64,000 nt of DNA from Hydra vulgaris (lineage: Eukaryota > Cnidaria > Hydrozoa > Anthoathecata > Hydridae): the NCBI RefSeq assembly GCF_038396675.1, contig NC_088930.1, forward strand, positions 33,400,001 through 33,464,000. Reading direction: 5' to 3'. Position numbers and translations under genes: made by a program. Under the pieces are notes generated by a model. The model did not search any database. It was not told where the DNA came from and saw only the letters and a program-made list of their open reading frames with translations. This document shows positions 1 to 9,690 of this stretch, piece after piece; position 1 is the first letter of the stretch, and each line of letters opens with the position of its first letter.

Positions 1-411
1 AAAAAAAAAACAGAAAAACCAAAATTAGGTACCTAAAGTCCAACACCAATTAGACTAATTGCTTATAATTATGTTTCGTTGAAATTTGGCATGTTCATAG
101 AAAATGCATGAAGCAAACTATTTTAATAATAAAAAAAGCGGACTCTACATTTCTTCGACCACAAATTCATGAGAGAACATCAACCTAATATTCAGGAGCA
201 AAGTATCCCATAAAATGTTTAGTAAACATGCATAAAAGTCTTTAAAAGATCAAGATTAGCTTTTCTTCTTTCCAAAAAGTATCCATGTGTATATATGTTT
301 CTAAAAAGAAACTCCACAACACTATGTCTGTCTCACGCTGCCTAATAGTTAAAAAAACGAGAACCAAAATTTTAGCATAAAAATCGGTTCCGTAAATCGC
401 GATTTCCACGT

Positions 412-524
<113 letters not shown>

Positions 525-604
525 GCACACACTATATATATGTACACATCGTGTATACATTATAATATAATGTAAGCATCATGTATATATAAATAATTAT
601 ATTT

Positions 605-1350
605 ACAACCCCCCACGATGGAACAATCATCAAATTAAATGAAACAACACAGGAAAGAGACCTAGGTATCAGCATAAGTAATAACCTGAATAATTATATA
701 TACAACCTATGATGGAACAATCATCAAATTGAATGAAACAACATAGGAAGGAGACCTAGGCATTAACATAAGTAATAATCTAAAATGAAAAGACTACATC
801 ACAATGATAACCAAAAAAGCTTACTCAAAATTAGGCACACTAAAGCGGACATTTAAAGTCTGGTCAACTAACTTGTTTACTAAACTATGTTAACCAGAAT
901 TAGAATTTTGTGTACCAGTTCGGAATCCGCATTTAAAAAATGAAATAAAAATACTTGAAAGAGTTCAGCAAAGAGGTACAAAGCTTGTACCAGATTTAAA
1001 TTACAGTTCATATGAAAATATTTATCAAGCTTAGGGCTAGAAAGGCTCGAAACCAGAAGAATTATAGGAAACCTCATCCAATATTTTAAAATAAAAAATA
1101 ATTTAAACAAAGTAAACTGATGTCATCCAAACTCAAAAAATATTTCTTCAACTCTAAAAGGTCCATTTTCAAACATAAGAGAAGAACCACACAAAGATAG
1201 TGCCTTATTGGAACAATTTACCTAATAGTTTGTAATATCAAAAACAGCTATCAAAAAAGAACAGTTAAGAAAAAAATGTGATAAAGTAGGATTACAATAA
1301 TCCTACTCTACGAAGATTTGTAATATCTTGGCTGCAGAAATAAGTAAATA
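605..1350 (+). pseudogene. LINE reverse transcriptase C-terminal fragment
   Basis: Broken + strand frames read as the end of a CR1/L2/Jockey-like ORF2. ERDLGISISNNL is followed by KAYSKLGTLKRTF, then LEFCVPVRNP and ILERVQQRGTKLV, an order typical of the region after the polymerase domain. Stops and frameshifts are frequent. A 94-base tandem duplication repeats the first block (starts at 617 and 711). The segment ends in an A-rich AATAAATAAATAAG tract, as expected of a retroposon tail. Recognised from motif order only; the family within the LINE group is uncertain. Confidence 0.6.
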
Positions 1351-1795
1351 AATAAATAAGTTGTGTTTATATATATATATGTATATATACTAGGAATGCA
1401 GAAATTGCGTTGCACGGAACCGAATTTTGCGCTGAAATTCTGTTCTACATTTTTTGAACTTTTTCTTTAGATAGCGTCAGATAAACATTTTTTAAAGGTG
1501 TTTCTTTTCAGAAACATATATAAAGTTAGATTATTTTTGAAAAAAAGAATAGTTAAGCTTTAATTTTATATGACATTTTTGTGTGGTTGGTAAACTTTGT
1601 ATTGAGTTTATTGATTTTGAAAATTAGGTTGTTGTTCTCACATAGAATTGTTGTTGAAGATATGCTCAGATATGTTTGCATATTTGCATGATGCATATTT
1701 CCTATATACTTGCCAAATTTCATAGAAAATAAAAATGTAGCAGATAGAATAAAAAGAGTAGCACCTTTGGTACCTAATTTTTGTGTTTCTGAATT

Positions 1796-2050
1796 CGTTA
1801 GCGGATTATATGGTTAATGGGGGCAGATTTCTATACCTTTTTTTTTCATTGGAAAATATTTTATTTAGATATTTGTTGATTTTTTTTAATTACAAATTTA
1901 TAATTAAATATGAAGTTTATATATAAAAAATCTATAACTTTATATTTAGATTTAAACATATAATTTCATATTTAACTTTAAACTTGCTAAAAAAAAGTAA
2001 ATTCACTAAATAATAAATCTAAATAACTGTGGATTTTAATATATTTACAT

Positions 2051-2125
<75 letters not shown>

Positions 2126-3983
2126 CATACAAATATCAAGATGTTTTGTTTTGACTCTTTATTTTATAAATATTTTATATTTTGTTGTGTTTTTTTTTTA
2201 ATGCTAGTGAGTTTCAATATAACATACAAAATGATTTTAGATTACACAAAAATTCAATGTTTTTTTTATTTTAGGCATAGATCAAAAAAAACTATATATC
2301 GATTCAGGATGCTGTTTTTGATCATATTGAAGGTATATAGTTAGCAAAAACATTTTGAAAACAAAACAAGTTTGTAAATATATATCTCAGCTGCACTGTG
2401 TTTCAGAATATCACATTGTTTTGGGAGTACTTGATTCGATAAATTTAAAATTGATAACAAGTTTATGCTTTATTGATGACAAGCTTATTAACAACATTCT
2501 GATAGAATATCTCTAAAATTGTCAATAGAAGACACATTTTACTCTTTTGATAACTGAGGCTCTCAAGAAGGAGGCATCAAGTGCAAGGTTTCACAATGTA
2601 GAAAGTAAAGAGATTCTGGGAATGTTTAAAGATGCCAAAGAAAGATCATCTAATGTAACATTTTGTTATATTTTATGCAAATTAAGATAAAATAATAGAA
2701 AATTTGGATTATCTTGATAGTTTTGCGGTTTTTCCCAATAAAAAGGAAGATTTAAAAAAAGCAGTTTTGCAAATGCTAAAAAATGGATAAAAGAAAAAAA
2801 AAAGTTTGAACAAGAGTGCTTGTACTTTTTTTAAAGTTTAGTAGTTATTTAAATTGTCTACAAAGCAACTTGATAATTTAGATGACATAATGTTATAGAT
2901 AATTTTTTTGACAAAAACTCTGCTATTAACGATATAATAATAGTATTCTAACTCTAATGTATGGTGGGAGAAAAACTTGATAGAAGAAAACGCTAGCAAA
3001 AGCCCATCTTCCATTAAAGAAAATTAAATTTATGGCTTCAAAGGTCAAATACCAAATTCAAGTTTTATTTTGAAAGCTCTTCATTCAGCAATTTAATTTT
3101 TCATTTGAAAAACTTTTTTGGAACGAAAATTTTTATTTTTCATTTTTTGAGGTTAACGAGGGGAGGGGGACGGGAAGGAGGGTTTTTGAACACATGCAAC
3201 CCTCCTCCTCCCCTCCCCACCCCATCCTAACACAAGTCAATATATAACCACTACTACATGTAAAGTTTGGTAAAACATAGTTTTGATTGTATGTATTTAA
3301 AGTGTATACTAACTTTACTAACTTGACAGAGTCAAAAATATGCCCTCCCATAATTTGATGTATAATGTAGTAAGTTAAAATCTTGTAAAATTTAATTTTT
3401 ACTGTATGCATTGTAAATTCCATACTAATTACATTCATTTTAAAAATAAAAGTTTATTTATATGGAATAAACATTTTTGGCTCTAGGGTGTGTCAATCTA
3501 TCACCACCACATCCTCCTGCAACTTATATTACAATTATTATATTTGTTGGTAATTTGGAACTTTTTGTATGAAAAAATTACAAATTTCGTAAAAAAAAAT
3601 TTTTATGAAAAAAATATTAATATTTTGACAGTTAAGGTGGTGGTTTGGCACCCCCTCTGTCCCCCAAGATACGACTTGGGTAGAAATCAATATAAATTTG
3701 TAGCCAATTGTTACACCTATCTTTTGATACCAAGTTATATGTATTTAGATGAGAATTGAAAAAGTTATAACAATTTAGATAAATCAAATTTTCACCACAG
3801 TTTCTTCAACAATTCCATATATCAAAAATTTTGTACTTAAAACCTCATAACTTTTTGTAGAATTGTTCGATTTCGTAGAATTGTTCGATCTTTTTTCACC
3901 ATTAAAATACTGTATTAAAGCTCTTTCTAATGATGTATGACTATTTACTATTTGATCAATTTAAATTTTTCAATTCACATACC

Positions 3984-3984
<1 letters not shown>
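1796..3984. other. AT-rich stretch without a recognisable gene
   Basis: An (AT)n run lies at 2055-2120. A strand-biased G-rich then C-rich stretch lies at 3155-3235 and may be a small imperfect palindrome. The open frames here (up to about 100 codons) show low complexity and no domain I recognise. No splice-supported gene structure seen. Confidence 0.5.
2055..2120. repeat. (AT)n microsatellite
   Basis: Uninterrupted AT dinucleotide tract with one early G. Confidence 0.95.

Positions 3985-4076
<92 letters not shown>
3985..4076. repeat. (AT)n microsatellite
   Basis: About 90 bases of AT dinucleotide. Confidence 0.95.
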
Positions 4077-4078
<2 letters not shown>

Positions 4079-4424
4079 ACACAGACACAAAATATCATTA
4101 CTACTCTATAAAATACAAAGTGAAACGTCATGTTGCAACATTTCACTTTGCATCTTTTATCAGAATTCCCTCACTATACTGGCAACTTATTTACACTTAA
4201 TAACTAAAATCAATTTTCTTTTATTTATTTCTTTTAAAATTATATAGAGTATAGAATTTAAAAAAATTGGAAAATATATTTAAACGATAAGTAACCAACC
4301 AAAATTAATAATATCAAAGTAATCAACCTAAACAGGCAGACATTTTTAATTAACCGAGTTAGTGCATAATATTTTATGTGCTAAGTTTATACATGAATTT
4401 ATCTACTTAAATTTTTTTGAAAAC

Positions 4425-4685
4425 GTAAACATCTTTGAGACGACTAATTTCTAAGGTAATTTGGACGTGTAAAGTAGGTCTTAGGGACGTCAAACTATAG
4501 TAATTTGGACGTTAAAGTAGGTCTTAGGACGTCTAACTATGGAAGCCCTGATAACGTCTTAATGTAGACGTCACTAGGACGTCCTAATAAAGACGTCTTT
4601 ACCGGACGTCTTTAGGACGTCCTAATTTGGTCTAAGACGTCGCGACCTAGTTATGACGTCTGATTGACGTCTGTGCCCGCTGGGT
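4425..4685. mobile_element. Solo terminal region of a GACGTC-rich DNA transposon
   Basis: A dense run of GACGT/ACGTC half-sites starts with a tandem pair of about 44 bases (TAATTTGGACGT...) and ends in CCCGCTGGGT. The same architecture, GACGTC sub-repeats ending in an ACCCAGC-type tip, is seen at the left end of the 3.95-kb element at 19816. This is therefore probably one end of a related element whose other end is missing or outside the recognisable region. No coding sequence. Confidence 0.5.
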
Positions 4686-4850
4686 ACTGGTTTAATCCGA
4701 GGTTCGACGCCAGCTCTAGTCCAACAAGCAACATTGGTACGGAAGGAGGCGTGAACTTCTTGTTAAATGCTCTCCCGCGGTGCTCTTTGATAAGACCGTA
4801 AGGACTTCTGGTAGCATCTAAAATAACTACAAAAAAAAAAATCCTCCCCT
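4686..4850 (+). repeat. tRNA-derived SINE, 5'-truncated
   Basis: The start shows a pol III B-box-like GAGGTTCGACGCC. It is followed by a body (GGAAGGAGGCGTGA, CTCCCGCGGTGCTCT, AAGACCGTAAG) that matches the copy at 25383-25556, and the copy ends in an A-rich tail. The A-box part is missing, presumably truncated at the transposon end just upstream. Confidence 0.65.
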
Positions 4851-5242
4851 TACACGGGTAGGAATGAACCGAAAAATGTTAGGAGAGAGCCATTAGCTTC
4901 ATCTACATGAAATTTAAAGTTAGGTATAGTTTCAAACAAATTAAGTAAAGACCAGGCAATAATTAAGTAATTATGATATTTAATTTTTGTTTGATGCAAC
5001 TATTTCTGCTTGCGTTTTAAAAAAATTTTACAAGATTTTTTTGTTTGTTTAGATAGAATTTTAGACTTTTATAAAGTCTATTTTTTAACTTTTTTGGGAT
5101 TTTTTTTAGACAATTTGCTTCAAATTGTTTTAAATAAAATTATGAAAATGTAAAAATTCCATTACGTACAAACATCTGTAAATGTAAACATCAGAAGGTT
5201 TGAGTTTGCGGATTTGTAACGATCGTGTATAATATGCGTAAT

Positions 5243-5605
5243 GGTAATCCTGTAGTTAAGCGGCCTAAAATAATTTTATTTTTTCGATTGTTGCGCTTTC
5301 GTGTGAAGACTTGCTCAAACCAGTGACTTTTTAATATAAACAAAAGGAATATTTATTGACTTCAGTACATACATCGACTATCTTATAGCCTGCTGCTACA
5401 AGGGAGTGTTGCTACATCGACTATCTTATAGCCTGTTGCTACAAGGAAGTGCTGCTACATCGACTAAGGGTTTGGCATGGGGCAGCATCTTTTTTTATTA
5501 TTATTATTTCACTTAATATTTCTAATGTTTAAAAACCATCCTCTGACGAGAGCGCAACAAGCGAAAAAATAAAATTATTTTAGGCCGCTTTACTGCAGGA
5601 TTACC
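5243..5605. mobile_element. 363-bp MITE with GGTAATCCTGCAG ends
   Basis: The terminal inverted repeats are about 60 bases long. Left GGTAATCCTGTAGTTAAGCG mirrors right CGCTTTACTGCAGGATTACC, and both continue through GGCC, an AAAATAATTTTATTTTTTCG stretch and TTGTTGCGCT. The interior carries a 43-bp minisatellite. On the right the MITE abuts ATTACGAC (5606-5613), which is the inverse of GTCGTAAT found at 6366-6373. That 8-base word is read as the target duplication of this family's insertion into the Merlin gene. TGCGTAAT on the left (5235-5242) is not the matching duplication, so this copy sits at a rearranged junction. Confidence 0.75.
5371..5466. repeat. 43-bp minisatellite (2.2 copies)
   Basis: ACATCGACTATCTTATAGCC recurs at 5371, 5414 and (partial) 5457. 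The unit is related to the six-copy 42-bp array at 62187-62436. Confidence 0.85.
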
Positions 5606-5968
5606 ATTACGACTCCACCCACATATGTAATAAAATAATTTTTGTAAGGAAAGTCTATACTGGCTAAATAAGGAGTCTTGCTTAACACTTCGCCTTTCTT
5701 GCAACCTTTGCATTTCCAGCGGTAACCGTCAGTTGCGTCTTTATATGAATTCAAAGTATATTGAATTTGGCAGCTATTACATTAAAACACTACTTTTAAT
5801 CAATCTTCGCTGAGCTAGCCACTGCAGAGCAGATAGTGGTTGTCTAATACTGGATCCGAGATCCAGTAAGCGCCAGTTTTCTTGTAAAACCTGTTGTTCT
5901 GTTGTAATTTCGTCAACGATTGTTGTTGGAGCACTTGGTCTCCCACGACGAACTTGTTGCAGTGCCAT
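5606..5968 (-). pseudogene. Merlin (IS1016-like) transposase, N-terminal part
   Basis: Reading on the - strand from 5968, the frame starts MALQQVRRGRPSAPTT. After a frameshift near 5777 it gives CNSCQ, then DGYRWKCKGCKK (a CxxC...CxxC zinc-binding pair). After a second shift it gives RRSVKQDSLF and LQKLFYYICGWS. That order is the N-terminal half of Merlin-superfamily (IS1595/IS1016-type) transposases. The reading breaks exactly at 5606-5613 against a MITE end. The catalytic half lies at 6374-6712 on the opposite strand. Merlin transposases cut and paste with 8-9 bp target duplications. This copy is dead: split, inverted and frameshifted. Confidence 0.7.
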
Positions 5969-6340
5969 CTAAAAAAAAATATTAACATTTTTCCTAAAAC
6001 ATGTTTTTCACCGTAGTATAAATTTTTATAAATTTCTAGAAAAATTATAACTATATCAAAAAATTTATTTGTAAACGTATTTACCTGATATTACGAATCA
6101 AAATATATTTTAAGATAAAAAGCTGACAAATATTATTTTTCACTTTAAAAGCAAAACAGAAAGTAGTATATCAATTATAAAAATCGCTTCCACATTTAAT
6201 TTCCTTCTCCATCAAATTTTATTAATCCTTTCGATTAATTTAATTCCACGCTTATTAGTAATTTTCATTTTTCTCTTTTTAAGTTACATAAAAATTTTCT
6301 CCACCGTAGATTTTAATTAAGTAAAAAAATAAATTTATTT

Positions 6341-6365
6341 TAGGCCGCCGAACTGCAGAATTACC
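6341..6365. repeat. MITE terminus (second copy)
   Basis: GGCCGCCGAACTGCAGAATT followed by ACC is the right-hand tip of the same family as 5243-5605. It is directly followed by the 8-base word GTCGTAAT and the start of the Merlin C-terminal half. Its matching left end is not found within 5969-6340. Confidence 0.7.
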
Positions 6366-6373
6366 GTCGTAAT

Positions 6374-6712
6374 ATGCCGCAGAGAGATATCCAACATGAA
6401 GCGGGTATGAATGATGCTTCTCATACATTAGCTGACTGGGCCAACTTTTGCAGAGATGTATGTAAAGTAGATCTAGAGACTAACCCAGCAGTCATAGGAG
6501 GTTTTAACGCTGACGGGACTGCAGTTGTGGTTGAAATCGACGAATCAAAGTTTTTCCATTCTGGAACACACGAAGATTTATTTACCTCACACCTGCATGA
6601 ATTTATGTGGCGTCAACGATATAAATCCGATATTTTCTGCTTTTATTACAACGATATAAATCCGATATTTTCTGCTTTTATTACATGCGTGTCCCGTCAG
6701 TACCCTTTTTAA
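6374..6712 (+). pseudogene. Merlin transposase, catalytic-domain part
   Basis: The frame reads MPQRDIQHEAGM, then SHTLADWANFCRDVC, NPAVIGGFN and VVVEIDESKFFHSG. The last holds the first catalytic Asp with the DESKF signature of the IS1595/Merlin DDE domain. It then jumps to LHEFMWRQRY and ends SAFITCVSRQYPF, the usual Merlin C-terminus. About 130 residues between the DESKF block and the WRQR block, including the other catalytic residues, are deleted. A 35-bp tandem duplication (6614-6683) lies just before the end. Joining the N-terminal part (reverse of 5606-5968) to this frame through a single GTCGTAAT reads GWSRNMPQRD in phase, so both parts come from one gene. Confidence 0.75.
6614..6683. 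repeat. 35-bp tandem duplication
   Basis: CAACGATATAAATCCGATAT begins two adjacent identical 35-base copies at 6614 and 6649, within the Merlin relic. Confidence 0.9.
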
Positions 6713-6840
6713 AACGGCTATTTTCATAGCCACAAATTATCAAAAAACATTATGGCATTAAACTTTAAAAAACATATACTTACATTTTTTTAATTATATT
6801 TGAACGAGAGCGTGTAAAGTTAAAACATACTTTTATTTTA

Positions 6841-6863
6841 GGCCGCTTAACTGCAGGATTACC
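6841..6863. repeat. MITE terminus (third copy)
   Basis: GGCCGCTTAACTGCAGGATT followed by ACC is the same tip as at 5605 and 6365. It is preceded by the family's AT-rich flank (TTTTATTTTA). It may mark the right boundary of the Merlin region. Confidence 0.6.
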
Positions 6864-6984
6864 TTTAAGTTAAATATTTAAACAAAAAAAAAAAAATAAT
6901 TCACCTTCCAAAGCTGAGGAAGTCACTACAGTCAAGGATGTTACTTTACTGTGATTAGGATGTTACTTTACTTAACTCTTTAAC

Positions 6985-7092
6985 TCCGAAACACAAACTT
7001 TGACGAGCAAAACCGCTGCGTGGATTGGTTGGTCAAAAATCCAACTTGAAATTTCTCGCATATGAAGCGAGTTCTCTACCATTCAGTACTAT
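6985..7092 (-). repeat. Possible tRNA-derived SINE or tRNA pseudogene
   Basis: The - strand reads GAATGGTAGAGAACTCGC, resembling a pol III A box, and a hairpin CTCGCTTCATATGCGAG that looks like an anticodon arm. TTTCAAGTTGGA follows in B-box position. There is no matching acceptor stem, so it is not a functional tRNA. Weak call. Confidence 0.35.
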
Positions 7093-7521
7093 TGAATAAT
7101 TTACATTTCTTTATATAAAATTCTTATGCTTACTTATTAAAAAAAAAGTGCTAAAAAAATTTTTTTTTTCTTTAATTGATGTCATCAGCTCGGTATCAAA
7201 TGTGCACGAGTGGGCATTATCACTACTAACTCTATTATAGAATAAAATTTAAAAGTATTGCAGTTAAAAAAATTATTCTGGAATTAAACTTTTACTTTCT
7301 GAATAATAACAGAAGTTGATTAAACAACAATACAGTGTTTAACTGTAGGTGTTAAAGATTCCAGGCTTGATAAACTCTTTATCGCTTTATGAATCATTCC
7401 TTGATGAGGTAACTATTGGCTTTTAACTAATATAATCATTTTTTATGGATTTCTTTACTTTTATAAATAAATATAACTTACTCTTGTAACTGATCTTTTT
7501 TAAAGTTAAAGTTGAGATGAT

Positions 7522-7587
7522 CTTAGCATTGTCATGACAATGTTAAGAAAATTGACGAGTTTAACAAACATGACGTCATGTTTGTTA
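7522..7587. repeat. Twin palindromes flanking a long-inverted-repeat element
   Basis: Positions 7522-7547 form a 26-base palindrome with one mismatched pair, centred on CATTGTCATGACAATG. Positions 7562-7587 form a perfect 26-base palindrome centred on TGACGTCA. They sit 9 bases before the left tip of the element at 7596. Confidence 0.85.
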
Positions 7588-8564
7588 TTTGAAACACACC
7601 TATCCAAAAACGGTCCCAACCTCAATTGACCAATTGAGGACCAAAAAAACGACCGATGGAGCATTAATCTACAAGGTCTTAGGTATCACCAGATGTAAAA
7701 ATTAAAATCTAATCTCTATAGCCAAAGGAGAAAAATACATTTAAAGTTTTATAGCACTTTGCACTATTGATCGCACTTTGAGCCCCGTTGTAAATCTATT
7801 TATTTATTTTTTTCACTTTTGGGTTATGGAGTTTTTAAAAAATATCAAAAACTCTTTACATGTATGTGTTGGCTATAACCTGACAAAAAATTAGCTCTTT
7901 AACACTTGTGGTTTGTGTACAGGAACCTAAAGTATAGGGTATGGCACTAAAAGCCTTTTTAAAAAGAGACAACGGATGCTTTACGTTTTTATTTTAACCC
8001 TATTATCGACTATGGAAGTTTCAAAATTTAATAGAATGAAGTCTTGGTATGTTACTTTCAGGCAAAATAAATAGAAGCAAGATATCTTTTATCTGTGCAA
8101 AGATATAGCTCTTAAAGTAGGAATCTCGCCTTTGAAAAAACGGCCAAAATATAGCTTTTTGTGCTTTTTATGCTTTTTAAAGATTCAAAGTTACATCAAA
8201 GTTAAATAATTTAGTAACAATTTCATGTGACTAGTGGATATGGGATTCTATAGCTGTTAGACTTCACATTTGTGTGTACTTTGTCTGCAAAAAGAGCGCT
8301 TTTTTTGTCCAAGTTTGTATAAAATATGGGGCAGAAAACACATAAAAACCTCTTTATATTTTAGTTGTTAAACCCACAGGTTTGCTTTGTTGTTTTTGTT
8401 TAAAATGATTGACCAAATATTGGAAATACACACAATAATAACAACTTTTTTAAATTTAAATAAGAAATCTATCTTTACTGAAATGGAATTTAACAAGATA
8501 ACAAACAAAAGAAAATCCCATTTAACCTTAATCTCCCATTGAAAAAACACATACATACAGAAAT

Positions 8565-9350
8565 GAAATCAATCAATCAAATTTATTAAAAGGCTCAAGG
8601 CCCAAAATAATAAATATGCAATGGGTAAAATAAAGTGGATTAGAATAAAACAAAGACTAACGCACTTGAATATAAATAAAACCCAAGGAAAAATAATGAT
8701 AAAAAAAATAATAATAAATAAATAAAGATAAGAAACTAAACTGTTATAAATATAAATCAGCTCTCCATTTAAACATCAAAGGAGACTGCAAGAACCTGTC
8801 TGAGTTAACAAAAGCTTTTATGACAAGGTTCTTACTATTCTGCAGCAGTAACAGTGAGGAGTATTGTTACTTGCGAATAACAACATTAGGTGAATGGGCA
8901 CCATGTTTCACAAATAATTCACTAGCACTGTTCCATGGAGGCTTGTTTAATATCAAGCGAAGTGCATTATTATATGCAACCCTTAGACGATGGAATGAGT
9001 TGTTTCTCCAAAGACACCACAACTGACATCTATAGATTGGGCTGCAAAAGGCATTAAATAATATGATCTTTGTTTGTATTTGTGTAGAGCTGAACTTTCT
9101 ATGGATGAGATTAACTTTAGCATACACAGAGCACACGTGTTTTAAAATATCTTTGTCATCCTGCATATCGTTTGAGATCAAATGACCCTGGTATTTATAT
9201 TGACTAGTGTATGTGAGAACCATGTCAGATAATGTGAAACAAGGACTATTTGTAAGGGGGTTATAAATTTTAAAAAATCTTATTTGAGACTTAATATTGT
9301 TATAAACTATATCATAGTTTGGAGCATAAGTCAAGTAAGATCTGGAGACC
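8565..9350 (-). pseudogene. CR1/L2-like LINE 3' fragment
   Basis: The - strand frame 9334-8867 reads as the C-terminal part of a LINE ORF2: YKYQGHLISNDMQDD, YAKVNLIHRKF, LFNAFCSPIYRCQLW and LRVAYNNALRLI. This order is typical of CR1/L2-type elements downstream of the polymerase palm. The 3' end runs through CCTTGAGCCTTTTAATAAAT into a TTGATTGATTGATT tail, the short tandem tail expected of CR1-group elements. It is 5'-truncated and has stops before 8867. Part of the tail (AATAAATTTGATTGA) also appears in the right arm of the surrounding element. Confidence 0.75.
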
Positions 9351-9690
9351 TTTGGCTGATGATTGATTTCCTTTAAAAAAAAATTACTTTATGGTAGTGT
9401 TATGGTGTTTATTACTTTTTCTTCAAATTACTGTTGAGATTTTTTTTTTAGTACTTCAAAATAAGATATATACTTCTGATTAATTTTTTGTAAACTTATG
9501 ATATTTTATGAAACTATAAATAAATTTATATAGTAAACAAAAATTTCAGACAAGAATATTTCTTATCAACATAGTTATAAGTATTTCTAGAATGAAATTC
9601 TAGAAATCATTGTTTAACTGTTTAAAAAAAAAATTAATTATTTTAAAAATCGAATTCAAGGATGCTTGCTGTTATAGTAAATTACACATT

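Noticed and set aside
8368..8556. Identical 62-codon frames at 8368-8556 (-) and 11898-12086 (+)
   Set aside because: They are the same stretch in the two inverted arms of one transposon; identity reflects arm duplication, not a conserved gene.
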